In this document: in pieces, positions 24,505 through 34,581 of the stretch
Numbering within the stretch: position 1 is the stretch's first letter
Layout of the letters: every line of letters begins with the position of its first letter
Assembly (NCBI GenBank): GCA_039714535.1
Contig: JBDLJC010000032.1
Span: 1-38,969, forward strand
DNA from: JAGXFP01 sp039714535
Lineage (GTDB): Bacteria > Desulfobacterota > Desulfobulbia > Desulfobulbales > JAGXFP01
Direction of reading: 5' to 3'
DNA: 38,969 bases
The notes under the pieces: generated by a model
What the model was told of the DNA's origin: nothing
Databases searched by the model: none
What the model saw: the letters and a program-made list of their open reading frames with translations, nothing else
Position numbers and translations under genes: made by a program

Positions 24505-25179
24505 TTATTCCCCTGCCGTCTTCTCGGCAGCCTCAATCTTGTTTAGCATTTCTTTTGCCTGGGCCGCCGCCGGTGAATCGGGATAGCCGCTGAGCAGATA
24601 CTCCGCCCGCCCCTTGGCCTGACCAAATTCCTTAGTCCGCAAATAAAAATTGGCCACACCTAATTCGTGCTCCGCCAGAAAATTATTGGCCTTTTTGCTC
24701 AGAACCTTGGCCTCTTCCGTATATGGTGAGTTGGGGAAGGTCCGAAGCAATCTGGCGAAGACCTTGATCGCCGCGTGAGCCCCGCTGGTATCCCGGTCAA
24801 TTGTATCGATTGTCCGGTAATGACTTCGGCCTATCTGAAAAATCACATATGGAATAGCCTCGTGGGTGGGGTGGTTCTCCTCGAACGACCGGTATAACTC
24901 AACGGCCTCGGCGTAATCCTTCATATAAAACTTGCTGTCGGCAGACTTTAATTCGGCCAGTAATGAAAAACGGCTGAAGGGAAAGCGTTCTTTGATGATA
25001 TTAAAGGTCTCCACCGCCAAAAAATATTTGCCGTGATTATATTGCTCAAGACCTTTCTTGGCAAGATCCTCGGCCGGCATCTCCTCTTTGTTCTTAAGAC
25101 CGCTACAACCAGCCAACAACATCAGGATAATTAGGGTGGAGTAAATCCGGCCCAACCGCGATATATTCATTTTTGTCAT
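24505..25179 (-). CDS. bamD: outer membrane protein assembly factor BamD
   Basis: Outer-membrane lipoprotein of the BAM complex. Seen: a 224-residue precursor with lipobox LLAGC (Cys25), then five TPR-like repeats (AKKGLEQYNHGKYFLAVETF, FSLLAELKSADSKFYMKDY, and others) and the conserved R-SHY segment (IGRSHYRTID). The length fits BamD. Known: it contacts BamA and helps insert beta-barrels, such as the one at 7168. It lies six bases after trxB; there is no clear ribosome binding site, and a second ATG three codons in is an alternative start. Confidence 0.9.
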   Translation of the reverse strand: MTKMNISRLGRIYSTLIILMLLAGCSGLKNKEEMPAEDLAKKGLEQYNHGKYFLAVETFNIIKERFPFSRFSLLAELKSADSKFYMKDYAEAVELYRSFEENHPTHEAIPYVIFQIGRSHYRTIDTIDRDTSGAHAAIKVFARLLRTFPNSPYTEEAKVLSKKANNFLAEHELGVANFYLRTKEFGQAKGRAEYLLSGYPDSPAAAQAKEMLNKIEAAEKTAGE

Positions 25180-25184
25180 TTTTT

Positions 25185-26108
25185 TTAGCTCTGCCCGGCC
25201 AAATAATGTTCGGCAGACATGGCGGCAACTGCGCCTTCACCGGCGCCATTAACAACCTGCCTGACGTTTTTATTAATAATATCGCCAGCCGCCATCACCC
25301 CCGGCAAACTGGTCCGCATCTCCAGGTCCGTCTTGATGAAGCCGTCTGCCATCTCAAACTGACCGTTCGGCAACATCTCGTTATTGGGGATGGTGCCGAT
25401 CAGGATGAAGACGCCATGGACCGGAAGGGTTGATTCCTCACCATCTTTATGCAACAGGCGGACGCTTTCTACCCCCTGGCTTCCTTCAATACTACTTACC
25501 TGTGAATTCCAGGCAAATTCTATCTTGTCATTGGCAAAGGCCTGTTCCTGGACGATCTTGGTCGCCCGCAATTCGTCCCGCCGGTGGATAACCGTGACCT
25601 TACTGGCAAATCTGGTCAAGTACACAGCCTCCTGGATAGCGGTATTGCCGCCGCCGACCACTGCTATCTCTTGGTCCCGGTAGAATGGGCCATCACAGGT
25701 AGCGCAGTAGGAAACACCCTTGCCGGCCAGCTCTACTTCACCGGGTACATTGAGCTTATTAGGTCTGGCGCCGGTGGCCACGATTACCGCCTGGCTGGTC
25801 AACGAGGTACCGTCAGCCATAACGATTTTTTTCTCGGCCCCGGTCAGATCCATCGAGACGACTTCAACCCCGCTTCTGGTTTCCAGGTCAAAGCGGGCCG
25901 CCTGGGCCGCCATTTTCTCAGCCAGATCGAAGCCGGAGATCCCTTCAGGGAAACCCGGATAATTATCGATCCAATCCGTATTCATCACCTGACCGCCGGG
26001 AACGCCTTTTTCGAGAAGTACGGTTTTAAGCCGAGCCCGGGCCGCATAGAGACCGGCAGTTAAACCGGTCGGGCCGCCACCGACGATGATCAATTGATAA
26101 TCAGCCAT
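25185..26108 (-). CDS. trxB: thioredoxin-disulfide reductase
   Basis: NADPH- (or ferredoxin-) dependent flavoenzyme of 307 residues. Seen: FAD fold GGGPTGLTAGLYAAR (10-24), redox pair CATC (C135, C138), the NADPH fold VVGGGNTAIQEA and the C-terminal VMAAGDIINKNVRQVVNGAGEG. Reduces TrxA encoded 78 bp upstream. A hairpin with a T-run between trxA and trxB (26129-26164) may lower read-through, so trxA could be expressed more than trxB. Confidence 0.96.
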   Translation of the reverse strand: MADYQLIIVGGGPTGLTAGLYAARARLKTVLLEKGVPGGQVMNTDWIDNYPGFPEGISGFDLAEKMAAQAARFDLETRSGVEVVSMDLTGAEKKIVMADGTSLTSQAVIVATGARPNKLNVPGEVELAGKGVSYCATCDGPFYRDQEIAVVGGGNTAIQEAVYLTRFASKVTVIHRRDELRATKIVQEQAFANDKIEFAWNSQVSSIEGSQGVESVRLLHKDGEESTLPVHGVFILIGTIPNNEMLPNGQFEMADGFIKTDLEMRTSLPGVMAAGDIINKNVRQVVNGAGEGAVAAMSAEHYLAGQS

Positions 26109-26123
26109 TGTTTCACTCTAAAA

Positions 26124-26164
26124 GTAAAAAGCCCCCTGCTTAAAACTTCAGCAATAGAGGGCTT
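26124..26164 (-). terminator. intercistronic terminator/attenuator between trxA and trxB
   Basis: On the minus strand AAGCCCTCT (26164-26156) pairs with AGGGGGCTT (26137-26129) over a loop of 18, followed by TTTACTTTT. The trxB ATG is only about 20 bp downstream, so incomplete termination would set the trxA:trxB ratio. Confidence 0.75.
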
Positions 26165-26186
26165 GGTGCAGTCACTTAGTTTATCT

Positions 26187-26513
26187 CTACAGGGCCTTGT
26201 CGAGCATGGCAATCAACTGGGGTTTACCCACCGCGCCGGTGACCTGATCGACTACTTCGCCGTTCTTGAAAAGGATCAGGGTCGGAATGGCGCGAACGTT
26301 GAACTTACCGGGAGTAGCCGGGTTGTCGTCCACATTCATTTTGGCTATTACCGCTTTGCCGGCGTATTCATTAGCCAGTTCTTCAACAACCGGGCCAATT
26401 GCCTTACAGGGGCCGCACCATGGCGCCCAAAAGTCCAGGAGGCAGGGGGTATCGGAAGCAATAGTTGCGTCAAAATCACTGTCTGTCAGGTGTTTCAAGT
26501 TATCACCAGCCAT
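26187..26513 (-). CDS. trxA: thioredoxin
   Basis: Cytosolic disulfide reductant of 108 residues with active site WCGPC (W32, C33, C36) in DFWAPWCGPCKAIGP and the cis-Pro loop VRAIPTL. The start has GGAGA seven bases upstream. First gene of the leftward trxA-trxB-bamD set. Confidence 0.97.
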   Translation of the reverse strand: MAGDNLKHLTDSDFDATIASDTPCLLDFWAPWCGPCKAIGPVVEELANEYAGKAVIAKMNVDDNPATPGKFNVRAIPTLILFKNGEVVDQVTGAVGKPQLIAMLDKAL

Positions 26514-26764
26514 GGATAATCTCCTCTAAATTCATTTATGTAGTAAATACTTAAGTGCTATGTTTGATGCTGGTCATCTTACCTATGGTGACGGGGCAAG
26601 GCAAGTCAATTTTCAGGGTCGCTATTCAGGAGTTTGACCAAACCTTTGGCCTGGGCTGAATAGTTGTTTTTCGGGGAAATCATTAATAGCGTCTTTCGCT
26701 AAACCCAGAAGGCAATTCAGCTATTATTACAGGTGGTTGCGCCTATATTCTTCTATCGATGTCA

Positions 26765-27307
26765 TTACAGCAGTTTAGGGGGCACAGGCTCCCGTCTGGC
26801 CAGACATTCCAGGAGATTATCCAAGCCGGGAAAAGGAGGGACCTCCCCTCGATATTTAACGAGAACTGCCGAGGCCCGGGCCGCCATTTTTTCCGCCCCG
26901 ACCTGGTTGCCAACCCCTAAGTGAATATAATAGCCGGCCGCCCGGATCAACGCCTGGAGGATCAACTTGGCCGTGCCACTGGCTTCCATCCAGAGCGACT
27001 CCAACACCTCATGGGTTTCAAAGAAAAGTTCATTGTCCCAGAGAACCAGGGCGCGATAGAAATCATCAGTGATTCTTTGACTGGCGATGGTTGCTTTGGC
27101 GGCCAGATAGCGTTGTTGCCGGTCTTTGACGTAATCTGCGTAGACATTTTCCTGGTGTCCGGACAACAGGCGACCAATCAGTTGGCTGACCGGGCCGAGA
27201 TCAGTCTCAGGATCCAGGCATTTAACGAAGGCCCGGGCCATCTCATTGCGGATGCTTCGGGCCAGTCGGTCATTTCTTGGGTCAAAAGAGCAGAGAATCT
27301 TGCTCAT
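26765..27307 (-). CDS. DUF309 domain protein
   Basis: A 180-residue, mostly helical protein. Seen: the DUF309 signature ALVLWDNELFFETHEVLESLW (His99, Glu100) followed by KLILQALIRAAGYYIHL. Known: DUF309 proteins occur in bacteria and archaea and their function is unknown; the HE/E and H positions could be a metal site. The start overlaps the stop of the EamA permease gene by four bases (27304-27307), so the two are translationally coupled. Nothing was recognised in 26514-26764 downstream. Confidence 0.85.
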   Translation of the reverse strand: MSKILCSFDPRNDRLARSIRNEMARAFVKCLDPETDLGPVSQLIGRLLSGHQENVYADYVKDRQQRYLAAKATIASQRITDDFYRALVLWDNELFFETHEVLESLWMEASGTAKLILQALIRAAGYYIHLGVGNQVGAEKMAARASAVLVKYRGEVPPFPGLDNLLECLARREPVPPKLL

Positions 27308-28182
27308 AATCTGACTTCCTGCCGTAAATTATTTTTGTTGACTACCGCCGGTTCTGAAACGCCGTGCCTTGATTTAACCAGCAAGACGCCCCCGGTTATG
27401 ATCAATGCCCCGCCGAGCCAGGCCAGAGGGTTTGGAGTTTCTCCCCAGAAAAAATAGCCGTAGACCACCGACAGAATTACCGAAGAGTAGCTGGCCGCCG
27501 CGACAGCCGGAGCCCGATCATGCCGATAGGCCGAGGTCATCAGGATTTGACCGAGACTGGCAAAGAGAGCAACCCCTGCGATCAACAACCATTGCTGCAG
27601 GGATAAGGACGCGAATCCAGGTAATGACCAGAGTCCGGTGACAAGGCCGGTCAGCATCGTGAAGTTGAAGACAATGACCTGGGGATGGTCGGTCCGGTTC
27701 AAACGTCTGATTATCAGATGGACGCCGGCTGAAAAGGTTGCCCCACCGAAGGCGACCAGAGCGGCCAGGGACCACTCTGCGGCAGGGTTCAAGATCAGCG
27801 CTACCCCGGCCAGACCGGTGATTATGGCCAGCCAGGCGGCCCGAGGCGCTTTCTCATTTATGAGCAGTGGCGCCAGCAGGGCCAGAATCAGAGGTTGGGC
27901 CCGGCCGATAAAGATGCAACTGGCCAGCTCCATATGGGTCAGGGCGTAGAAAAAACAGTGTACTGCCAGAATCCCCAGCACCGTTCGCCAGACCAGAAGT
28001 TTACGGGCCTGGACGACAATCGGCCGTCCTTGAACGATCAGAATCGCCAGGAGAATCGGCACGGCCAGGGCACAGCGCAGAAATACCAGTTGAGTCAAGG
28101 GTAAATCCGGGCCGATGGCCTTGATCATTGCCGCCATGGTTGCAAAGCTGGCCGAAGCCAGTAACATTAGAATTATGCCCAT
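27304..28182 (-). CDS. EamA-domain (DMT superfamily) permease
   Basis: Inner-membrane exporter of 292 residues with about ten hydrophobic spans arranged as two EamA repeats (about 1-135 and 145-280). The first starts MGIILMLLASASFATMAAM and contains FLRCALAVPILL; the second ends PLAWLGGALIITGGVLLV. Known: DMT permeases export small metabolites or amino acids; the substrate is not readable. It is coupled to the DUF309 gene and diverges from the HEAT protein gene with 33 bp between starts. Confidence 0.9.
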   Translation of the reverse strand: MGIILMLLASASFATMAAMIKAIGPDLPLTQLVFLRCALAVPILLAILIVQGRPIVVQARKLLVWRTVLGILAVHCFFYALTHMELASCIFIGRAQPLILALLAPLLINEKAPRAAWLAIITGLAGVALILNPAAEWSLAALVAFGGATFSAGVHLIIRRLNRTDHPQVIVFNFTMLTGLVTGLWSLPGFASLSLQQWLLIAGVALFASLGQILMTSAYRHDRAPAVAAASYSSVILSVVYGYFFWGETPNPLAWLGGALIITGGVLLVKSRHGVSEPAVVNKNNLRQEVRL

Positions 28183-28215
28183 CGATTCAATTATACTTAA
28201 TATGAGTGCAAAACA

Positions 28216-28599
28216 ATGTCAGATTTCAGCGATGAGGAATTGTTGACCGTAATCAGCGATTTTCTGGAAAAGGGCCTGGCCGAAAACATTGTCGCCATGT
28301 TCAAAAAAGAACCGGAACTCCACCGTCTGACCGGAGAGCTCCTAAGGGATGAACGTTTTGTGGTCCGAATGGGGGTGGCAATCCTTTACGAGGAACTTGT
28401 TGCCGTCCGACCGGATGAAACAGCCCTGGCCATTCCAGCACTGCGGCCTCTTCTGACCGATGAGGTTAGCTATATCAGGGGCGAGGCCTGCAATATCCTC
28501 GGCCTTATCAATACTGCGGAAACCCAAACCCTACTCACCGCCCTGACCGACGACCCCGACCCGCAGGTGCGGGAGATCGTCGCCGACTTTCTTGCTTAA
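28216..28599 (+). CDS. HEAT-repeat protein
   Basis: Small cytosolic scaffold of 127 residues. Seen: C-terminal HEAT/PBS-lyase-like repeats (ALAIPALRPLLTDEVSYIRGEACNILGLI and TLLTALTDDPDPQVREIVADFLA) after a helical N-terminus. The sequence suggests a protein-binding adaptor; related repeats occur in PBS-lyase-type and sulfur-metabolism accessory proteins, but no partner is evident. Monocistronic. The following element B lies between it and aspS. Confidence 0.85.
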   Translation: MSDFSDEELLTVISDFLEKGLAENIVAMFKKEPELHRLTGELLRDERFVVRMGVAILYEELVAVRPDETALAIPALRPLLTDEVSYIRGEACNILGLINTAETQTLLTALTDDPDPQVREIVADFLA

Positions 28600-28638
28600 A
28601 GACTGGCTGTCTCGTAAAAGGGACGCGCACCAAGGTCA

Positions 28639-28798
28639 GGAGGGCTAAGTAAGAATTTTGATATACAGGTAAGCGCAGACTCCGAGGAGTGGGGTATTTT
28701 TGAGAGTGAGGCCATACTTTAAGTATACCGAGCGAACAGCTAAGCGAAGACTGCGAAAATGCCCTACGACGCAGTAGATCGGAATTCTTACGACGCCA

Positions 28799-28800
<2 letters not shown>
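28639..28800. repeat. intergenic palindromic repeat element, copy B
   Basis: About 162 bp, the best-preserved copy. Its reverse complement starts at the aspS stop codon (TGATGGCGTCG). It shares the blocks described for 1786-1910: AAGTATGG.CTC.CTC.CAAAAATAC, TGGCGTC and GTATATC. It contains two spaced copies of CAGSTAAGCGMAGACTSCG (28666-28684 and 28737-28755), the first differing from copy C by one base. AAGAATT/AATTCTT ends are complementary. No open frame and no transposase. Confidence 0.8.
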
Positions 28801-30586
<1,786 letters not shown>

Positions 30587-30619
30587 CGGGATTTACTCTC
30601 CTTAGATTAGGAAAAATTA

Positions 30620-31891
30620 TTATTTAATCGTCTCAATTATCTTCTGACACCAGCTTACCGGATCTCCGGCCAGCGAAATATCCTGCTGCTCTTTAGTTGC
30701 CATATTGCGCAGGATGGCGGTGTTGTTGGCCAATTCATCCTCGCCGACAATGAAAGTATAGCGGGCCTTGCTTTTATTGGCCTGTTTCATCTGGTTTTTG
30801 AGGCTGCGCCCGGCCGGGTCCATGGCTGCTTTCAAGCCGCTCTGCCGGCAGAGCTGGGTAAACGGGAAGGCCTTATTCCGGGCCTCATCACCGAGAGCGG
30901 CAATAAAAAGATCGATGCTTGGCAACTCAGTGTCGTTATCGGCCTGTTTCAGCAACAGGACCAAGCGTTCCAGGCCCACGGCGAAACCGATGCCCGGCAT
31001 CTTCTTGGGCCCGCCCAGCTGGGCGACCAGACCGTCATAACGACCACCGGCCCCGACGGCGCTTTGGGAGCCAAGATCACCGGTAATCAATTCAAAGGTG
31101 GTCCGGGTGTAGTAATCGAGACCCCTGACCATGAAGGCGTTGACCGTATAAGGAATTGCCAGGATACCGAGCAACCGCTTAACTTCCGAAAAATGCTCAT
31201 AGCAGGAAGTGCAGATATGATCGGGCAGTTCCGGCACACCCTCGTATTGCTTCTGGCACGACTCGTTCTTGCAGTCCAACACCCGCAGGGGATTGGTCTG
31301 CCGCCGCCGATTGCAGTCATCGCAGAGATTGTCGGCCCGTTGGTCGATAAAATCCAACAGGGTCTTATTGTAGGCCGGGCGGCATTCCGGGCAACCAAGA
31401 GAGTTAATCTCAAGGCTCACTTTCAGGCCCAAATCGGTGATGAGCTGCCAGGCCATGGCCATCAGTTCGGCATCGACCATCGGCTGGTCTGCGCCCAGGA
31501 CTTCAACGCTCATCTGGTGGAACTGCCTGAGCCTGCCCATCTGGGGGCGTTCGTGGCGAAACATCGGACCGATGGTATAGAGCCGTTGCACCGGCTGGAG
31601 CATGTGGAGGCTGTGCTCGATATAGGCCCTGAGCACCGACGCAGTCCCCTCCGGTCGCATGGTTATCGATGAACCGTTACGATCCTCAAAGGTATACATC
31701 TCCTTTTCGACAATATCGGTTGCTTCGCCGATGGAGCGGGTAAACAATCCGGTTTTCTCAAGGATCGGCACCCTGATCTCCGTAAAGCCGTAGCGGTGGA
31801 AGAGATCGCGGGCCGTGGCCTCGATTCGCTGCCAGGATGTGACATCGGCCGGAAGTATATCTTTAAAGCCTTTGAGAGCCTTTAAACTCAA
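30620..31891 (-). CDS. hisS: histidyl-tRNA synthetase
   Basis: Class II synthetase of 423 residues. Seen: KGFKDILPADV start region, motif 2 TMRPEGTASVLRAYIEH, GGRYDGLV (near residue 285) and GIGFAVGLERL (near 305), then the C-terminal anticodon-binding domain. The start is a TTG at 31891 with GAGGT seven bases upstream. First gene of a hisS-aspS operon. The gene-free stretch 31892-32202 upstream holds repeat element D at its far end and no obvious promoter match. Confidence 0.97.
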   Translation of the reverse strand: MSLKALKGFKDILPADVTSWQRIEATARDLFHRYGFTEIRVPILEKTGLFTRSIGEATDIVEKEMYTFEDRNGSSITMRPEGTASVLRAYIEHSLHMLQPVQRLYTIGPMFRHERPQMGRLRQFHQMSVEVLGADQPMVDAELMAMAWQLITDLGLKVSLEINSLGCPECRPAYNKTLLDFIDQRADNLCDDCNRRRQTNPLRVLDCKNESCQKQYEGVPELPDHICTSCYEHFSEVKRLLGILAIPYTVNAFMVRGLDYYTRTTFELITGDLGSQSAVGAGGRYDGLVAQLGGPKKMPGIGFAVGLERLVLLLKQADNDTELPSIDLFIAALGDEARNKAFPFTQLCRQSGLKAAMDPAGRSLKNQMKQANKSKARYTFIVGEDELANNTAILRNMATKEQQDISLAGDPVSWCQKIIETIK

Positions 31892-32131
31892 TTTTTTACC
31901 TCAAGGGTCAAGAGCGGTTCAAATCAATCATGTTTAACGGATTTGAAACTCACGCTTCCCATGGAATTTCAGATAATTAGCCTGGAAAGGGAAAGCGGGT
32001 GAATTTAGCCAAAATAACCCTAAAAGTCAAGAAGCGATACTCGCAAGAAAGTAGCCATAGGGCATAGTTATCCAGAGAGGCTGTATAGTTGGCAAAAATT
32101 ACGAAAAGGACCTAGGGGCATAACACTCTGA

Positions 32132-32204
32132 GATGGCTAAGCAGAAATTTCCGCCGACGCCGGAAATCGAAATTTGCAAAATCTTCGCTATCTGCAACAC
32201 CATC
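32132..32204. repeat. intergenic palindromic repeat element, copy D (short variant)
   Basis: Short element from GATGGCTAAGCAGAAATTTCC to the TGA at the CoA-binding gene stop. Read on the minus strand it begins TGATGGTGTTGCAG and ends TTTCTGCTTAGCCATC, the same ends as copies A and B. The middle is a different, shorter palindrome (TTTCCG..CGGAAA). It shows no coding frame. Confidence 0.6.
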
Positions 32205-32601
32205 AGCTCAGATTAAGATGGTCGACCTTCAGACAACGATCCATAACCACGGTCAGCCCTGCTTTTTTGGCGCTGGCGGCGGCCTCTTCGTTAACAATAC
32301 CCTGCTGCATCCAAACGATCTTGGCGCCTATCTTTATGGCGCTCTCCACAATGGGCGGTATGTCCTCGGATCTTCTGAAAATGTCAACGATATCAATTGA
32401 TTCGGGAATTGATTCAAGGTCCGGATAGCATTTTTTACCGAGAATTTCTTGCTGGCCGGGATTGACCGGGATAATGTTGTACCCGGCCTCCATCAGATAA
32501 ACCGCCACCTGGTTGCTGGGCCGGTTGTTTTTGGGGGAGAGGCCAACTACGGCGATGTTCCGATACTTTTTGAGCAGCAGGCTTATTTCGATGGTTTCCA
32601 T
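32203..32601 (-). CDS. CoA-binding domain protein (YccU type)
   Basis: A 132-residue Rossmann-like CoA-binding protein. Seen: NIAVVGLSPKNNRPSNQVAVYLMEAGYNIIPVNP (opening strand-turn-helix), PDLESIPESIDIVDIFRRSE and KIVWMQQGIVNEEAAA, matching succinyl-CoA synthetase alpha N-terminal homologues such as YccU. Known: it binds CoA; a precise role is not established. Single leftward gene. Confidence 0.93.
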   Translation of the reverse strand: METIEISLLLKKYRNIAVVGLSPKNNRPSNQVAVYLMEAGYNIIPVNPGQQEILGKKCYPDLESIPESIDIVDIFRRSEDIPPIVESAIKIGAKIVWMQQGIVNEEAAASAKKAGLTVVMDRCLKVDHLNLS

Positions 32602-32724
32602 ATTATTCTCTCTGTCATGATTAATCGAAGGACCATTGGCGGTAGTTTTTTTGATATTATCTGGTTATCTTTTAAAAAGAAATGCGCAGCGCGATAAATA
32701 ATTTAGGTCAGGACAGGTGAATCA

Positions 32725-32919
32725 ATGTGCCAGATGAGTGTGATGTTGGAAAAGGATGATCAAGCTGAAGAGCTGGTCATGGAGAACGCAAGTTTACTTG
32801 AGGTGAAAAGCACAGGCGTAGAGATCAGCTCCCTGTTTGATCCACCGCAACTGCTGCCGGGGGTTAAAGTCGTTAAGATAGACTTTATGAATGGTAAAGT
32901 CTTGCTGGCTAAGGGTTGA
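32725..32919 (+). CDS. CooT family nickel-binding protein
   Basis: A 64-residue protein matching CooT. Seen: the N-terminal Met-Cys (Cys2 is the nickel ligand position in Rhodospirillum rubrum CooT), a small beta-barrel LLEVKSTGVEISSLFDP, and a final KVVKIDFMNGKVLLAK strand that matches the family end. Known: CooT binds nickel and supports carbon monoxide dehydrogenase maturation in some organisms; many homologues occur where no CODH is present. The next gene, 42 bp away, encodes a His-tailed protein, so a nickel role is likely here too. No CODH, hydrogenase or urease gene is in the window. Confidence 0.85.
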   Translation: MCQMSVMLEKDDQAEELVMENASLLEVKSTGVEISSLFDPPQLLPGVKVVKIDFMNGKVLLAKG

Positions 32920-32961
32920 AAACTGATCTGATTATTCTTCACCATACTTAGAGGATTTAAA

Positions 32962-33210
32962 ATGAGTGAAAAAACAGGCATTGAAAAATTGCGGATTTTG
33001 CTGCCCCACTGGATAGAGCATAACGACAATCATATCGCCGAATTCAGTAAGTGGCGGCAGGTCGCAGCTGAAGAGGCGGGCAACCAGGCTGTCGATGAGC
33101 GTATAGGTGCGGCGGTAGCGGCCATGGAAAAAGCCGGGGAGGCTCTGGCTGAAGCGCTTAAGGAGTTGGGCGGGGCAGGAGAAGGTCATCACCACCATCA
33201 TCATCATTGA
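32962..33210 (+). CDS. small protein with native C-terminal hepta-histidine tail
   Basis: An 82-residue helical protein ending in GEGHHHHHHH, seven consecutive histidines encoded in the native gene (33187-33207). Seen: an N-terminal LLPHWIEHNDNHIAEFSKW segment with three further His, then an Ala/Glu-rich amphipathic helix. It follows the CooT-like gene at a 42-bp distance, so the pair is likely cotranscribed. The histidine tail resembles nickel or zinc storage and delivery tails (HypB-, UreE- or Hpn-like), suggesting nickel buffering for CooT. The function is inferred; an antibody- or IMAC-binding artefact is not relevant because the tail is in the chromosomal sequence. Confidence 0.8.
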   Translation: MSEKTGIEKLRILLPHWIEHNDNHIAEFSKWRQVAAEEAGNQAVDERIGAAVAAMEKAGEALAEALKELGGAGEGHHHHHHH

Positions 33211-33225
33211 CTATCAACCTAGAAG

Positions 33226-33377
33226 CCTGTGAAACATAAAGTGTCGTGAGATTGCGTAGGGATTTGACGTACCAACAAGGCGTAACTTCTGTTTCATAGC
33301 AGCGCTACGCAACGGAAGTTGCAACGCAGTTGGTGCGTTAAATAACAAGCAAGATACGTTGGTTTAGGTTTTACAGG
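33226..33377. repeat. MITE-like inverted-repeat element E
   Basis: Outer inverted repeats CCTGTGAAAC (33226-33235) and GTTTTACAGG (33368-33377) match at nine of ten positions. An inner long inverted repeat (33269-33293 with 33311-33336, around CCAAC..GCGT..AACTTC.GTT) encloses a small loop. No coding frame and no transposase. It fills the space between the His-tail gene and the unknown gene at 33382. Confidence 0.6.
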
Positions 33378-33381
33378 GTAC

Positions 33382-33888
33382 TTAGAAGCCGGACTCAAAT
33401 TTTCTTATTTTGGCCAGGAGATCGGTACTGGTTCCAGCCTCTGATGAACATTCGACGGTCAAGACCCGGAAGTCGCAGGGCTGCTCCCTGATGATGGCGC
33501 CAAGTTGCTCGCTGAGCCAGTGCGAGTCCTCTTCCAGACTATAGAAGCTGGTATCGATCCCGAAAAATCCGTCCAGCAGATGGGTAATGGTGTGGAGGGT
33601 CTTACTCTGGTAACCTTGGTCCATCTGGGCCAGGTCGGTTATCTTTTCGAAGCCTGATTCCTGGAGCTCGCCAACCAGCTTCGCCAATACCTTGCGATTG
33701 TTATTAATCCCCCCATCGATAATTTCCCAAAATTCCGGTTTGTCAGCCCGGAATGATCTATCTTCAGCAATATTAACCGAGTCGTATTTGACCAGAAAGT
33801 TTTTGGCAAAGAAATTCAAGGCCCGTTTCCGGCACGTTTCTTCATCTGGCTCCCTGATCAGGAGAATATGGGTTGCCTTGAGGTTCAT
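33382..33888 (-). CDS. protein of unknown function, cotranscribed with HAD phosphatase
   Basis: A 168-residue soluble protein that I do not recognise. Seen: no signal peptide or membrane span; an N-terminal MNLKATHILLIREPDEETC strand-turn, an internal LDGFFGIDTSFYSLEEDSHWLS segment and an acidic composition. It starts 22 bp after the HAD phosphatase gene stop, so the two probably form a leftward operon. Possible regulator or partner of the phosphatase; no functional evidence. Confidence 0.7.
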   Translation of the reverse strand: MNLKATHILLIREPDEETCRKRALNFFAKNFLVKYDSVNIAEDRSFRADKPEFWEIIDGGINNNRKVLAKLVGELQESGFEKITDLAQMDQGYQSKTLHTITHLLDGFFGIDTSFYSLEEDSHWLSEQLGAIIREQPCDFRVLTVECSSEAGTSTDLLAKIRKFESGF

Positions 33889-33909
33889 CTCATCTTTCTC
33901 CGGCTGGAA

Positions 33910-34539
33910 TCAATCCTGACCAAAAATCGGCAGGTTGATAATTTCCATAAAGCTGCTGACATGATAATCGGCCGGCAGATCCGGGTTCTTGAAGGCGATC
34001 ATCCGCATGCCGACACTGTCGGCGTGTTCCTGGTCGATCATTGAGTCGCCGATGAAGATACAGTCCGCAACCTCCAACGAGTAATGGCCCAGAATCTTAT
34101 TGATGGCATCGGGGTGGGGTTTGGAATTTGCCACATCCATGGCGGTCACCACCAGGCCAAAATGTTTGCGCAGATCAAAGAGATCCAGCAGAGTCGCCAT
34201 GGTCGTGGTCCGGTTGGTACTGATCGCCGCCTTATAGTCCGGGGTGATCTTTTCGAGAAATTCGACCAGATCCGGCTCAATGGTCATATGCCTGATGAAG
34301 TCCTTGTAATCCAGACTTACCCGGAACTGGTGGGCACGTTCCAGCTCCTCGGGCCAGTGGCGGAAGATATGGCTGACCGAATCCATCACATGGTGCATAT
34401 GGACATATTCCAGCTCCTCAGCATCCATGGCCTGATGGCCGAAATTGGTCAGCATATGGTTGTAAAAATAACGATTGGCATTTTTGGAATCGAACATCAC
34501 GCCATCGCAATCGAATATTATCAGTTTAAGTTCCGCCAT
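33910..34539 (-). CDS. HAD superfamily phosphatase (phosphoglycolate phosphatase-like)
   Basis: A 209-residue class I HAD hydrolase. Seen: motif I IFDCDGVMFDS (Asp9, Asp11), motif II STNRT near residue 112, Lys in NSKPHPD near 146 and motif IV IGDSMIDQ near 168. A helical cap domain lies in between (about 20-85). Known: Gph-like HADs hydrolyse 2-phosphoglycolate or related phosphates; substrate here is unproven. First gene of a leftward pair, divergent from nadB. Confidence 0.88.
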   Translation of the reverse strand: MAELKLIIFDCDGVMFDSKNANRYFYNHMLTNFGHQAMDAEELEYVHMHHVMDSVSHIFRHWPEELERAHQFRVSLDYKDFIRHMTIEPDLVEFLEKITPDYKAAISTNRTTTMATLLDLFDLRKHFGLVVTAMDVANSKPHPDAINKILGHYSLEVADCIFIGDSMIDQEHADSVGMRMIAFKNPDLPADYHVSSFMEIINLPIFGQD

Positions 34540-34581
34540 AGTCCCTTGCTTAATTTAAAGTTTTTTCTTTTTTACTTATTT

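Noticed and set aside
32962..33210. Possibility that the His7 tail is a cloning tag
   Set aside because: Flanking sequence is continuous chromosome with a mobile-like element after it, codons alternate CAC and CAT, and the N-terminal part is a natural His-containing protein next to CooT.
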